From assembly GCF_001423845.1 (NCBI RefSeq), contig NZ_LMPM01000002.1, positions 707,281-771,280 of the forward strand: a DNA stretch of 64,000 bases, in the 5' to 3' direction. The translations under genes were made by a program, and so were the position numbers. Within the stretch, counting starts at the first letter, position 1. Each line of letters starts with the position of its first letter. The notes beneath the pieces were generated by a model. It ran no database searches. It was not told the DNA's origin and was given only the letters and a program-made list of their open reading frames with translations. This DNA comes from Sphingomonas sp. Leaf357 (lineage in GTDB: Bacteria; Pseudomonadota; Alphaproteobacteria; Sphingomonadales; Sphingomonadaceae). This document shows, piece by piece, positions 17,346-26,227 of this stretch.

Positions 17346-18604
17346 ACATGATCACCACGATCGAGGCCGCCGAGGGTGACACGCCCACGCGGCCCAGGCG
17401 CCTGTCGGGCTGGCAGCGCGGTGCATTGCTGCTCGTGCCGCTCGCCATCGTCGGCGGCGTGGGCGCCAAGCTGATCGACCAGTCCCCCGCGACCGCTGCC
17501 GTCGCCCCGCCCCCCGCCGTCACCGTGGCCACGCCTCTGGTGCGCGACGTCAACGAATGGGACGATTATATCGGCCGCTTCGCCCCCAGCCGCGCGGTCG
17601 AAATCCGCCCGCGCGTCTCGGGCGAAGTCACCGGCATCCACTTCCGCGACGGCGAGATCGTGCGCAAGGGCCAGTTGCTCTTCACGATCGATCCGCGCCC
17701 GTTCGCCGCCGCTCTGTCGGAAGCGCGCGCCAATGTCGCCAGCGCCGCCAGCGCACTGGCACTCGCCCGCGCCGATCTCGGCCGCGCGACACGGCTGGTG
17801 GATGACGAGGCGGTTTCGGCCGGCGAAGTCGATGCCCTGCGCGCCAAGGTACAGGCGTCGGAGGCTGCGCTCGCCGCCGCCGCCGCCCGCGTCCGCGCCC
17901 GTGCGCTCGACGTCGAGTTCACCCAGGTCCGCGCGCCGATCGCCGGGCGCATCTCGGATCGCCGCGTCGATGCCGGCAACCAGGTCGCCGGCGGCGAGGG
18001 CACCGGGGGCAGCGTACTGACGACGATCAACGCGCTCGACCCGATCTACTTCACTTTCGATGGATCGGAGGCGCTGTATCTGAAGACCCAGCGTGCCCGC
18101 CAGCCCGGCGCCGCCCCCGCCGCGGTCGAGATCCAGCTGCAGGACGAGACCGAGCATCGCTGGAAGGGCCAGCTCGATTTCACCGACAACGGCCTGGATC
18201 AGCGCTCCGGCACGATCCGCGGCCGCGCGGTGCTGGCCAATCCGGGCTATTTCCTTACCCCCGGCATGTTCGGCAACATGCGTCTGTCGAGCGGCGGCAC
18301 GGTCAAGGCCCTGCTCGTCCCGGATTCGGCGGTGCAGACCGATCAGGCGCGCAAATTGGTGCTCACGGTGGATGCCAAGAACGCCGTCGTCGCCAAACCG
18401 GTCACGCTCGGCCCGGTGGTCGACGGCCTGCGCATCATCCGCTCCGGCCTCGCCCCCAGCGATCGCGTGATCCTCACCGGCACGCAGATGGCGATGCCCG
18501 GCGCGCAGGTTGCCCCCAAGCCGGGCAAGATCGCCACGCAGATATCGGCCGCCCCGGTCGCGACGCAGCCGCTCGCCGGAGACGCCACGCTGGCGACGCG
18601 CTGA
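17342..18604 (+). CDS. RND efflux periplasmic adaptor (membrane fusion protein)
   Basis: A 420-residue adaptor of the AcrA/MexE class. An uncleaved or cleaved hydrophobic N-terminal segment lies at 27-45, then the lipoyl half motif VEIRPRVSGEVTGIHFRDG, an alanine-rich coiled-coil hairpin (about 120-195), the second lipoyl half with VRAPIAGRISDRRVDAG, and beta-barrel and membrane-proximal domains. It links the inner-membrane pump to the outer-membrane channel encoded downstream. No lipobox cysteine. Start overlaps the preceding stop by 4 nt. Confidence 0.93.
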   Translation: MNMITTIEAAEGDTPTRPRRLSGWQRGALLLVPLAIVGGVGAKLIDQSPATAAVAPPPAVTVATPLVRDVNEWDDYIGRFAPSRAVEIRPRVSGEVTGIHFRDGEIVRKGQLLFTIDPRPFAAALSEARANVASAASALALARADLGRATRLVDDEAVSAGEVDALRAKVQASEAALAAAAARVRARALDVEFTQVRAPIAGRISDRRVDAGNQVAGGEGTGGSVLTTINALDPIYFTFDGSEALYLKTQRARQPGAAPAAVEIQLQDETEHRWKGQLDFTDNGLDQRSGTIRGRAVLANPGYFLTPGMFGNMRLSSGGTVKALLVPDSAVQTDQARKLVLTVDAKNAVVAKPVTLGPVVDGLRIIRSGLAPSDRVILTGTQMAMPGAQVAPKPGKIATQISAAPVATQPLAGDATLATR

Positions 18605-18629
18605 CACCCTTTCAAGCAGGACATTCCCC

Positions 18630-21600
18630 ATGCGCTTTTCGCGCTTCTTCATCACGCGGCCGATCTTCGCCGCGGTGATCGCGGTCGTCATCACCCTGGT
18701 CGGCGCGATCGCCTATATGAGCCTGCCGGTGTCGCAATACCCCGACATCGTCCCGCCGACCGTCACGGTCAGCGCGGCCTATCCCGGCGCGAGCGCGGAA
18801 ACGGTGGCCGAGACCGTCGCCGCCCCGATCGAGCAGGAGATCAACGGCGTAGACAACATGCTGTATCAATCGTCGCAATCCACCGGCGACGGCAAGCTGA
18901 CGATCACCGTGACGTTCAAGATCGGCACCGATCTGGATGCCGCGCAGGTGCTCGTGCAGAACCGGGTCGCGGTCGCCGTGCCGCGCCTGCCGGAGGACGT
19001 GCAGCGCCTCGGCGTCGTCACGCGCAAGACTTCGCCGGACTTCCTGATGGTCGTCAACATGGTCTCGCCCGACGAGTCGCTCGATCGTGGCTACATCTCC
19101 AATTACGCATTGACCCAGGTCCGCGATCGCCTGTCGCGCATCGACGGCGTCGGCGACGTGCAATTGTTCGGCGCGCGCGATTATTCGATGCGCGTATGGA
19201 TCGATCCCGGCCGCGCCGCCGCGCTCGATCTGACGGCGGGCGAGATCGTCGCCGCGCTGCGCGCCCAGAACGTGCAGGTCGCCGCCGGCACGCTCGGCCA
19301 GCCGCCTTATGCTCAGGGCCACGCCTTCCAGCTCAACGTCGAGACGCAGGGCCGCCTGACCGATCCCAAGCAGTTCGCCGATGTCGTGATCCGCACCGAC
19401 AAGGATGGTCGCCAGGTCCGCGTCTCGGACGTCGCCCGGGTCGAACTCGGCGCGCAGGATTATGGTGCCAACACCTATCTCAGCGGCAAGCCCACCGTGA
19501 TCCTCGCGGTGTTCCAGCGTCCCGGCTCCAACGCGCTCGCCGCCGCGCAGAAGGTCAGTTCCGAGATGGAGGCGATGTCGAAGCGCTTCCCCAAAGGCCT
19601 CGGCTACCGCGTGATCTACAACCCGACCGAATTCATCTCGCAATCGATCGACGCGGTGAAGCACACGCTGATCGAGGCGATGGTGCTGGTCGTGCTCGTC
19701 ATTCTCGTCTTCCTGCAGAAATGGCGCGCCGCGATCATCCCGATCGTCGCCATTCCCGTCTCGCTGATCGGCACCTTCGCGGTGCTGGCGGCTGTCGGCT
19801 ATTCGCTCAACAACCTGTCGCTCTTCGGGCTGGTGCTGGCGATCGGCATCGTCGTCGACGACGCGATCGTCGTGGTCGAGAATGTCGAACGCAATCTCGA
19901 ACGGGGTCTCTCGCCGCTGGAGGCCGCGCGCACGTCGATGGACGAGGTCTCGGGCGCGTTGGTCGCGATCGTCCTGGTGCTGTGCGCGGTGTTCATCCCC
20001 ACCGTGTTCCTCACCGGCCTGTCGGGCGCGTTCTACCGCCAGTTCGCGGTGACGATCTCGACCGCGACGATCATCTCGCTGATCCTGTCGCTCACTCTGT
20101 CGCCCGCGCTTGCCGCCCTGCTGCTGCGTCCGCATGCCGATCCGGCAAGCGACAACCGCGTCCAGCGTGTGGTCCGTCGCGCCGGAGACGCGTTCAACCG
20201 CGCCTTCGAACGGATGAGCCTTGCCTATGCCGGGCTCACCCGCCGGCTCGTGATGGCCCCCAAGCGCATGATGATGGTCTATGGCGGCCTGATCGCCTTG
20301 ACCGTCGCCGTCTTCGCCTGGACGCCGACCGGCTTCGTGCCGGCGCAGGATCAGGGCTATTTCCTCACCGTCATCCAATTGCCGCCCGGCTCCTCGGTCG
20401 AGCGCACCGACGCGGTGATGCAGAAGGTCGCCAAGCGCATCCTGCCGCTCGCCGGGGTGAAGGGCGCGGTGATGCTCGCCGGGTTCGACGGCCCGTCGCA
20501 GACGCTCGCCCCCAATGCCGCGGCCGCCTACATCCCGCTCAAATCGTTCGAGGAACGCGAGAAGCTCGGCGTCACGCTCGCCAGCATCATGGGCGAGGCG
20601 CAGAAAGCCACCGCCGACATCAATGAGGCCCGCTTGCTGATCGTCCCGCCGCCCTTGATCCAGGGCATCGGCTCGGCCGGCGGCTATCGCCTGATGGTCC
20701 AGGACCAGGAGGGGCGCGGCTATGGCGCGCTGAACACAGTCTCGACGGACCTGATCGGCAAGGCCAACCAGACCAAGGGGCTGGCGCAGATCTACAGCTT
20801 CTTCGAAACGTCGACGCCGCGCATCTTCGCCGATGTCGATCGTGCCAAGGCCAATATGCTCGGCGTCCCCCCGGAACGCGTGTTCGAGGCATTGCAGGTC
20901 TATCTCGGCTCGGCCTTCGTCAACGATTTCAACCTGCTCGGCCGCACCTACCGCGTGACCGCACAGGCCGACGCACCGTTCCGCAACACCACCGCCGATA
21001 TCGCCAACCTGAAGACGCGCTCGAACTCCGGGCAGATGGTACCGGTGGGGTCGGTCGCGACCTTCCAGGACAAGACCGGGCCGTACCGTGTCGTGCGCTA
21101 CAACCTCGCCCCCGCAGTCGAGGTGGATGGCGATACCGCGCCGGGCTTCTCCTCCGGCCAGTCGTTGGTCGCGATGGAAAAGCTCGCCGACACGACGTTG
21201 CCCAGCGGCTACACGCACGAATGGACCGGCATCGCCTTCCAGCAGAAGCTGGCCGGCAGCACGGCGGCGCTCGTGTTCGGGATGGCGGTGGTGTTCGTCT
21301 TCCTGGTGCTGGCGGCGCAATATGAAAGCGTCACCCTGCCGCTGGCGATCATCCTGATCGTGCCGATGTGCCTGCTCGCGGCGATGACAGGCGTGAACCT
21401 GCGCGGCATGGATAATAACGTGCTGACCCAGATCGGGCTCGTCGTACTGATCGCGCTTGCCGCCAAGAACGCGATCCTCGTGGTCGAGTTCGCGCGTCAG
21501 GCCGAGGAACAGGATGGCCTGTCCCCGATCGAGGCCGCCGTGCGCGCCGCGCAGGATCGGTTGCGCCCGATCCTGATGACCAGCTTCGCCTTCATCCTCG

Positions 21601-21806
21601 GCACCGTGCCGCTGGTGATCGCGACCGGCGCTGGATCGGAACTGCGCCAGGCTCTGGGCACGGCGGTGTTCTTCGGGATGATCGGCGTCACCGGCTTCGG
21701 CCTGCTCTTCACCCCCACCTTCTACGTCGTCTGCCGCGCGCTGGCGGCCCGGCTCGCCCGCCGCCCGTCCGGTGGCGCGATGCCCGCCCTCCAGCCTGCC
21801 GAATAA
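18630..21806 (+). CDS. RND multidrug efflux transporter (HAE1 family)
   Basis: This 1058-residue inner-membrane pump starts with MRFSRFFITRPIFA and shows the duplicated RND layout: helix 1, large porter loop, helices 2-7, a second large loop and helices 8-12. The helix 4 proton-relay aspartates are in GIVVDDAIVVVENVER. It uses the proton gradient to expel hydrophobic compounds, closest in look to the MexF/AcrB branch. It follows the adaptor by 25 bp and precedes the outer-membrane factor by 12 bp; all three should be one transcript under the local TetR protein. Confidence 0.95.
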   Translation: MRFSRFFITRPIFAAVIAVVITLVGAIAYMSLPVSQYPDIVPPTVTVSAAYPGASAETVAETVAAPIEQEINGVDNMLYQSSQSTGDGKLTITVTFKIGTDLDAAQVLVQNRVAVAVPRLPEDVQRLGVVTRKTSPDFLMVVNMVSPDESLDRGYISNYALTQVRDRLSRIDGVGDVQLFGARDYSMRVWIDPGRAAALDLTAGEIVAALRAQNVQVAAGTLGQPPYAQGHAFQLNVETQGRLTDPKQFADVVIRTDKDGRQVRVSDVARVELGAQDYGANTYLSGKPTVILAVFQRPGSNALAAAQKVSSEMEAMSKRFPKGLGYRVIYNPTEFISQSIDAVKHTLIEAMVLVVLVILVFLQKWRAAIIPIVAIPVSLIGTFAVLAAVGYSLNNLSLFGLVLAIGIVVDDAIVVVENVERNLERGLSPLEAARTSMDEVSGALVAIVLVLCAVFIPTVFLTGLSGAFYRQFAVTISTATIISLILSLTLSPALAALLLRPHADPASDNRVQRVVRRAGDAFNRAFERMSLAYAGLTRRLVMAPKRMMMVYGGLIALTVAVFAWTPTGFVPAQDQGYFLTVIQLPPGSSVERTDAVMQKVAKRILPLAGVKGAVMLAGFDGPSQTLAPNAAAAYIPLKSFEEREKLGVTLASIMGEAQKATADINEARLLIVPPPLIQGIGSAGGYRLMVQDQEGRGYGALNTVSTDLIGKANQTKGLAQIYSFFETSTPRIFADVDRAKANMLGVPPERVFEALQVYLGSAFVNDFNLLGRTYRVTAQADAPFRNTTADIANLKTRSNSGQMVPVGSVATFQDKTGPYRVVRYNLAPAVEVDGDTAPGFSSGQSLVAMEKLADTTLPSGYTHEWTGIAFQQKLAGSTAALVFGMAVVFVFLVLAAQYESVTLPLAIILIVPMCLLAAMTGVNLRGMDNNVLTQIGLVVLIALAAKNAILVVEFARQAEEQDGLSPIEAAVRAAQDRLRPILMTSFAFILGTVPLVIATGAGSELRQALGTAVFFGMIGVTGFGLLFTPTFYVVCRALAARLARRPSGGAMPALQPAE

Positions 21807-21818
21807 AGGCCAGATCCC

Positions 21819-23216
21819 ATGAAACGCGCTCTGCTATCCTCCCTTTCCGCGCTCACGCTCGCCGCCTGCGCCGTCGGCCCGAACTATGTCGCGCCGATCC
21901 CCGCGCCGAAGGCGACCGCCTCCTTCATCGGCACGACCAGCCCGAGCGTCGCCGCGACCACCATCGACGATCATTGGTGGCGGCTGTACAACGATACGGT
22001 GCTCGACGGCCTGGTCGCCGATGCGCTGAAGGCCAATACCGACATCCGTGTCGCCGTCGCGAGGCTGGATGCCGCCCGTGCGTCCTTGCGCGGCGCCCGG
22101 TCGGACCGTTTGCCGCAGACCACGATCGGTGCCGGGTACAATTATGGCCGCTCGTCGGCGGTACAGCGCCTGCCCGGCCTTGCCGTCGAAAATAGCAATG
22201 TCGATGTCGGCCTGAACGTCGCTTACGAGGCCGATCTGTTCGGCCGGGTGAAACGCAATATCGAAGCGTCGCGCGGCGATGTCGGCGCGGCGGAGGCGGA
22301 TGCCGATGCGGTGCGCGTCGCGATTGTCGCCGCCACCACGCGTGCCTATGTCGATGCCGCCGCCTCGGCCGAGCGGCTGGCGGTGGCCGAGCGTGTCGTC
22401 GCCCTGCTCGACCGCAGCGCGACGTTGACCGGCAAGCGCGTGGCCGCCGGCCGCGCCGCGCCGCTCGATACGGTCCGCATTACCACGTTGCGCGATCAGC
22501 GCGCCGCCCTGGTGCCGGAACTTCAGGCCGATCGGCAGGCGGCTCTGTTCCGCCTCGCCACGCTCACCGGCCGCACGCCGCAGGAACTGCCGGCGATTGC
22601 CGGTGAGCGCACGACGACCCCGCGCCTGACCCAGCCGATCCCGGTCGGCGATGGGGCCGCGTTGCTCGCGCGCCGTCCGGATGTGCGTGCGGCGGAGCGG
22701 CGATTGGCCGCCTCCACCGCGCGGATCGGAGTCGCCACGGCGGATCTCTATCCCCGCATATCGCTTGGCGGATCGATCGGATCGACCGGTACCGGTTTCG
22801 GCGACATCTTTGGCGCGGGGCCGCTGCGCTGGCTGATCGGGTCGCTGATCACCTGGTCGTTCCCCAACACCAGCGCCGCCCGCGCGCGCATCGCCGGAGC
22901 CGAAGCCGACAGCCGCGGTGCGCTCGCCACCTTCGACGGCACGGTGCTGCAGGCATTGCAGGAAACCGAGACCGCCATGTCCACCTATGCCCGCGAACTC
23001 GATCGCCGCACCGCATTGCAGGCGGCGCGGAACGGCGCGGAAAAAGCCGCGCGCATCACCCGCGCCCGCCAGCGCGAAGGGCAGATCGACTTTCTCGACG
23101 TGCTCGATGCCGAACGCACCTTCGCCGACGCCGATGCCGATCTCGCCGCTGCCGACGCCCGGATCGCCGGGGCGCAGGTCGATCTGTTTCGCTCACTCGG
23201 CGGCGGCTGGAGCTAA
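21819..23216 (+). CDS. NodT-family outer-membrane efflux lipoprotein
   Basis: A 465-residue outer-membrane factor of the TolC/OprM class. The signal peptide ends in a lipobox LAAC (Cys17), so it is a lipoprotein; the mature N-terminus AVGPNYVAP is the standard NodT start. Two repeated alpha-helical/beta-strand halves follow, with YEADLFGRVKRNIEASR in the first repeat and LYPRISLGGSIGSTG in the second. It completes the tripartite pump with the two genes upstream. Confidence 0.93.
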   Translation: MKRALLSSLSALTLAACAVGPNYVAPIPAPKATASFIGTTSPSVAATTIDDHWWRLYNDTVLDGLVADALKANTDIRVAVARLDAARASLRGARSDRLPQTTIGAGYNYGRSSAVQRLPGLAVENSNVDVGLNVAYEADLFGRVKRNIEASRGDVGAAEADADAVRVAIVAATTRAYVDAAASAERLAVAERVVALLDRSATLTGKRVAAGRAAPLDTVRITTLRDQRAALVPELQADRQAALFRLATLTGRTPQELPAIAGERTTTPRLTQPIPVGDGAALLARRPDVRAAERRLAASTARIGVATADLYPRISLGGSIGSTGTGFGDIFGAGPLRWLIGSLITWSFPNTSAARARIAGAEADSRGALATFDGTVLQALQETETAMSTYARELDRRTALQAARNGAEKAARITRARQREGQIDFLDVLDAERTFADADADLAAADARIAGAQVDLFRSLGGGWS

Positions 23217-23231
23217 AGCAAGACGACTACA

Positions 23232-23309
23232 CCGTTCGTTTCGAGCGACGTCGAGAAACCCTCGCCGCGCGTGTGCGGCCTGTTTCTCGACTTCGCTCGA
23301 AACGAACGG
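23232..23309. repeat. Paired inverted REP-like repeat, family F
   Basis: Arms 23232-23259 and 23282-23309 share TCGTTTCGAGCGACGTCGAG-type sequence as reverse complements over 28 nt with two mismatches. It lies between the convergent efflux channel and MsrB genes and probably forms a bidirectional hairpin. Confidence 0.75.
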
Positions 23310-23357
23310 AGAGAGTTGGGACGGACCAAAGTCGTCGCGCCCTAGCGCGCCAGAAGG

Positions 23358-23807
23358 TCAAGCGACGTCTTCGACCTGCGGCAGATAGTCGCCATAGCCC
23401 TCGGCCTCCATGTCGTCGCGGTGCACGAAGCGCAGCGAGGCCGAGTTGATGCAATAGCGCAGGCCACCGCGGTCGCGCGGGCCGTCGTCGAACACGTGCC
23501 CCAGATGGCTGTCGCCGTGGCTGGAGCGCACTTCGGTCCGCACCATGCCGTGCGATACGTCGCGGATCTCTTCGACATGCGCCGGCTCGATCGGCTTGGT
23601 GAAGCTCGGCCAGCCGCAATGCGAATCGAACTTGTCGGCCGATGCGAACAGCGGCTCGCCAGAGACGATATCGACATAGATGCCGGGCTGCTTGTTATCG
23701 AGATATTTGCCGGTGCCAGGCCGCTCGGTGCCGCTTTCCTGGGTCACATGGAATTGTTCGGGCGAAAGCGCGGCGATCGCTTCGGCGGTCTTGCTGTACT
23801 TGGTCAT
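23358..23807 (-). CDS. msrB: Peptide-methionine (R)-S-oxide reductase
   Basis: A 149-residue methionine sulfoxide reductase B that repairs oxidised methionine using thioredoxin. The catalytic cysteine C119 lies in [12 protein letters not shown], and the core HCGWPSF and SHLGHVF segments are present. The two CxxC zinc-binding pairs of many MsrB proteins are missing: only C64 and C119 remain. It therefore belongs to the zinc-free form. No signal peptide, so cytoplasmic. AGGAG lies nine bases before the ATG. Monocistronic and convergent with the efflux operon. Confidence 0.94.
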   Translation of the reverse strand: MTKYSKTAEAIAALSPEQFHVTQESGTERPGTGKYLDNKQPGIYVDIVSGEPLFASADKFDSHCGWPSFTKPIEPAHVEEIRDVSHGMVRTEVRSSHGDSHLGHVFDDGPRDRGGLRYCINSASLRFVHRDDMEAEGYGDYLPQVEDVA

Positions 23808-23956
23808 GAGCGAGGTCTCCTATTCACCGTTAAATGGGAAGCCGGTGCGGGAATTTCCATTCCCCGCCTCACGGTGCCGGGTGCGTCGCGGGTCTTGGGC
23901 GACGATATTTTGGCGTCGGCGATGCGTGACGCCCTTGGACCCCCTACATCCATGGC

Positions 23957-24316
23957 ATGACCGAACTGACCGTCTGGCACGACGGTGCGTGCCCGTTGTG
24001 CCGCCGTGAGATTGCCCTGATGCGACGGCTCGACCGGAACGGCGCGATCCGCTTCGTCGATGCGACGGACGGCGATAGCTCCTGTCCGCTCGATCGCGCC
24101 GAGCTGCTGGCCCGCTTCCATGTTCGCGAAAACGGGGTGATGCTGTCCGGCGCCGCGGCGTTCGCCGCGATGTGGCGGGCGATCCCGCTGTTGCGCCCGC
24201 TCGGTATCGCAGCACGGCAACCTTGGGTACTGGCGCTGCTCGAACGCGCCTATCTCTATTTTCTCATGGTCCGCCCCCGGCTGCAACGCCTCGCCGGCCA
24301 TGGGACGACAGCGTGA
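23957..24316 (+). CDS. DCC-family (DUF393) thiol-disulfide protein
   Basis: A 119-residue protein with the family signature DGACPLCRREI at 9-19; Cys12 and Cys15 form a thioredoxin-like CxxC. The family is predicted to be a thiol-disulfide oxidoreductase of unknown partner. A C-terminal hydrophobic stretch around ALLERAYLYFLMVRP is typical. It overlaps the next gene by 4 nt (GTGA), and the next two genes follow closely, so the three are probably one operon. Confidence 0.85.
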   Translation: MTELTVWHDGACPLCRREIALMRRLDRNGAIRFVDATDGDSSCPLDRAELLARFHVRENGVMLSGAAAFAAMWRAIPLLRPLGIAARQPWVLALLERAYLYFLMVRPRLQRLAGHGTTA

Positions 24317-24807
24317 GGCCGCGCGCCGATCCCGTCGGCCCCGGTCAGGAAAGCGTCTGGTCCTATCCGCGCCCCGCCATTGCCGAACCGACCGCCTCGC
24401 GCATCATGATCGAGCATCACCGGCTCGTCATCGCCTCCTCCCGCGCCTGCATCCGCACGCTCGAGACCAGCCACCCGCCAAGCTATTACATTCCGCCCGA
24501 GGATATCGCGCCGGGCGTTTTGCGCCGCGCGGCGGGCAGCTCGTTTTGCGAATGGAAGGGTGCAGCGCGCTATTGGGATGTCGTGATCGGCGACGTGGTT
24601 CTCCCGCGCGTCGGCTGGAGCTACGCCGATCCCAGTCCGGCCTTCGCGATGCTGCGGGATCATGTCGCCTTCTACGCCGCCCCGTTCGATCGCTGCAGTG
24701 TCGATGGCGAGACGGTCGTGCCGCAGCCCGGCGATTTCTACGGCGGCTGGATCACCTCCGCGCTCGCCGGTCCGTTCAAGGGCGTACCGGGAAGCCAGGG
24801 CTGGTGA
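24313..24807 (+). CDS. DUF427 domain protein
   Basis: A 164-residue protein starting at GTG, chosen because the N-terminus RPRADPVGPGQESVWSYPRP is the usual start of DUF427 proteins and the GTG overlaps the preceding stop. The domain has YYIPPEDI and SFCEWKGAARYWDV segments characteristic of the family. Function is not established. It lies 4 bp before the UbiB-like gene. Confidence 0.85.
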   Translation: MRPRADPVGPGQESVWSYPRPAIAEPTASRIMIEHHRLVIASSRACIRTLETSHPPSYYIPPEDIAPGVLRRAAGSSFCEWKGAARYWDVVIGDVVLPRVGWSYADPSPAFAMLRDHVAFYAAPFDRCSVDGETVVPQPGDFYGGWITSALAGPFKGVPGSQGW

Positions 24808-24811
24808 CGGC

Positions 24812-26149
24812 ATGAGCGACGACGATCACGACACCAAGGGCCGCGCCGTGCCAAGCGGGCGGCTGTCGCGCTTCGGCCATTTCGGGCGGCTGGCGGGCGG
24901 CGTCGCCGGCGGCATGCTGGCCGAGGGCGCGCGCCGGCTAGCCGAGGGCGAACGCCCGCGCATGCGCGACATGCTGCTGACGCCGGGGAATGTCGGGCGG
25001 ATCGCGGATCGCCTGTCACACCTGCGCGGCGCGGCGATGAAACTCGGCCAGATGATCTCGATGGACGCGGGCGACATGCTGCCGCCCGAACTGGCCGAGA
25101 TCATGGCGCGGCTGCGGCAGAACGCGCACCGCATGCCGCCGCAGCAGCTCCAGCAGGTGCTGGCGACGCAGTGGGGCAAGGACTGGCGCACGCGCTTTCT
25201 GCGCTTCGACGTCACGCCGATCGCCGCCGCCTCGATCGGGCAGGTCCACCGCGCGCAGACCCGCGACGGCCGCGATCTGGCGATCAAGGTGCAATATCCC
25301 GGCGTGCGCGAAAGCATCGACGCCGATGTCGACAACGTCGCGACGCTGTTGCGTGTCTCCGGCCTGTTGCCGCGCGAACTCGACATCGCGCCGCTGCTGC
25401 TCGCGGCGAAGGCGCAGTTGCACGAGGAGGCCGATTATTTGCGCGAAGGCGAACAGATGACCCTGTTCGGCACGTTGCTGGCCAATGCGCCGGACTATGT
25501 CGTGCCGACGCTCGACACGGAATTCACCACCGACCGCGTTCTGGCGATGGGCTATGTCGAGGGCCGGGCGATCGAGAGCCTGGCCGATGCGCCGCAGGAC
25601 GTGCGCGATACCGCGATGGCGTCGCTGATCGCATTGCTGCTGCGCGAACTGTTCGAATTCGGCGTGATGCAGACCGATCCCAACTTCGCCAATTATCGCT
25701 ATCAGCCCGAAACCGGCCGGCTGGTGCTGCTCGATTTCGGCGCGTCCCGGCCGGTCGCGGCACCGATCGCGGCCGGGTATCTGGCGTTGCTCCGCGCGAT
25801 GATCGACGGGCGGCGCGACGATGCCCGCGAGGCGGCGGTGGCGGCGGGCTTTGTCGGTCCGGGCGCGGTGGCGAACCATCGTGCGCGGATCGACCGGATG
25901 ATTGACATCGTCATCGCGGAACTGCGCAAGCCGGGCGCGTTCGATTTCGGCGACCGGGCGTTCGTCGGCGTGCTCCGCGACGAGGGCATGGACGTCGCCG
26001 CCGATCACTCGGCCTGGCACATCCCGCCGGCGGACATCCTGTTCGTCCAACGCAAGATCAGCGGCACGGCGCTGCTCGCCGCCCGGCTGAAGGCTCGCGT
26101 CGACGTGCGCGCAATGGTCGAGCCGTTTCTCGCGAAACACGTTGACTAA
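24812..26149 (+). CDS. ABC1/UbiB-family atypical kinase
   Basis: A 445-residue member of the AarF/ABC1/COQ8 family. It has the diagnostic KLGQ at 77-80, the Ala-rich ASIGQVHRA loop, the ATP lysine in LAIKVQYPG, EADYLREGEQM, a TDPNFANY catalytic segment and DFG in LLDFGASRP. The HPGN usually seen is replaced by the COQ8-type PNFAN. Relatives support ubiquinone biosynthesis or lipid handling through ATPase activity. No transmembrane tail is evident, unlike E. coli UbiB. ATG at 24812 follows the DUF427 stop by 4 bp. Confidence 0.88.
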   Translation: MSDDDHDTKGRAVPSGRLSRFGHFGRLAGGVAGGMLAEGARRLAEGERPRMRDMLLTPGNVGRIADRLSHLRGAAMKLGQMISMDAGDMLPPELAEIMARLRQNAHRMPPQQLQQVLATQWGKDWRTRFLRFDVTPIAAASIGQVHRAQTRDGRDLAIKVQYPGVRESIDADVDNVATLLRVSGLLPRELDIAPLLLAAKAQLHEEADYLREGEQMTLFGTLLANAPDYVVPTLDTEFTTDRVLAMGYVEGRAIESLADAPQDVRDTAMASLIALLLRELFEFGVMQTDPNFANYRYQPETGRLVLLDFGASRPVAAPIAAGYLALLRAMIDGRRDDAREAAVAAGFVGPGAVANHRARIDRMIDIVIAELRKPGAFDFGDRAFVGVLRDEGMDVAADHSAWHIPPADILFVQRKISGTALLAARLKARVDVRAMVEPFLAKHVD

Positions 26150-26172
26150 TTCATGAATTAAGATCTTAATCT
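26142..26172. promoter_or_regulatory. Two overlapping palindromes in the esterase promoter
   Basis: TAATTCATGAATTA (26147-26160) and TTAAGATCTTAA (26158-26169) are both perfect palindromes and share three bases. A -35-like TTGACT at 26142-26147 precedes them, and CTTAAT at 26165-26170 gives a 17-bp spacing. The AT-rich block stands out from its GC-rich surroundings and starts at the UbiB stop codon. It is probably an operator for the carboxylesterase/GH1 pair. Confidence 0.5.
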
Positions 26173-26227
26173 CCGCCAACGGATCGCGAGTGTCGCTCGA
26201 CGAACCGCGCCGATGGAGAGGAACCCG

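Noticed and set aside
18612..21320. Minus-strand open frame of about 900 codons opposite the RND pump
   Set aside because: Composition is histidine/arginine/aspartate-rich and the opposite strand encodes an unmistakable transporter.
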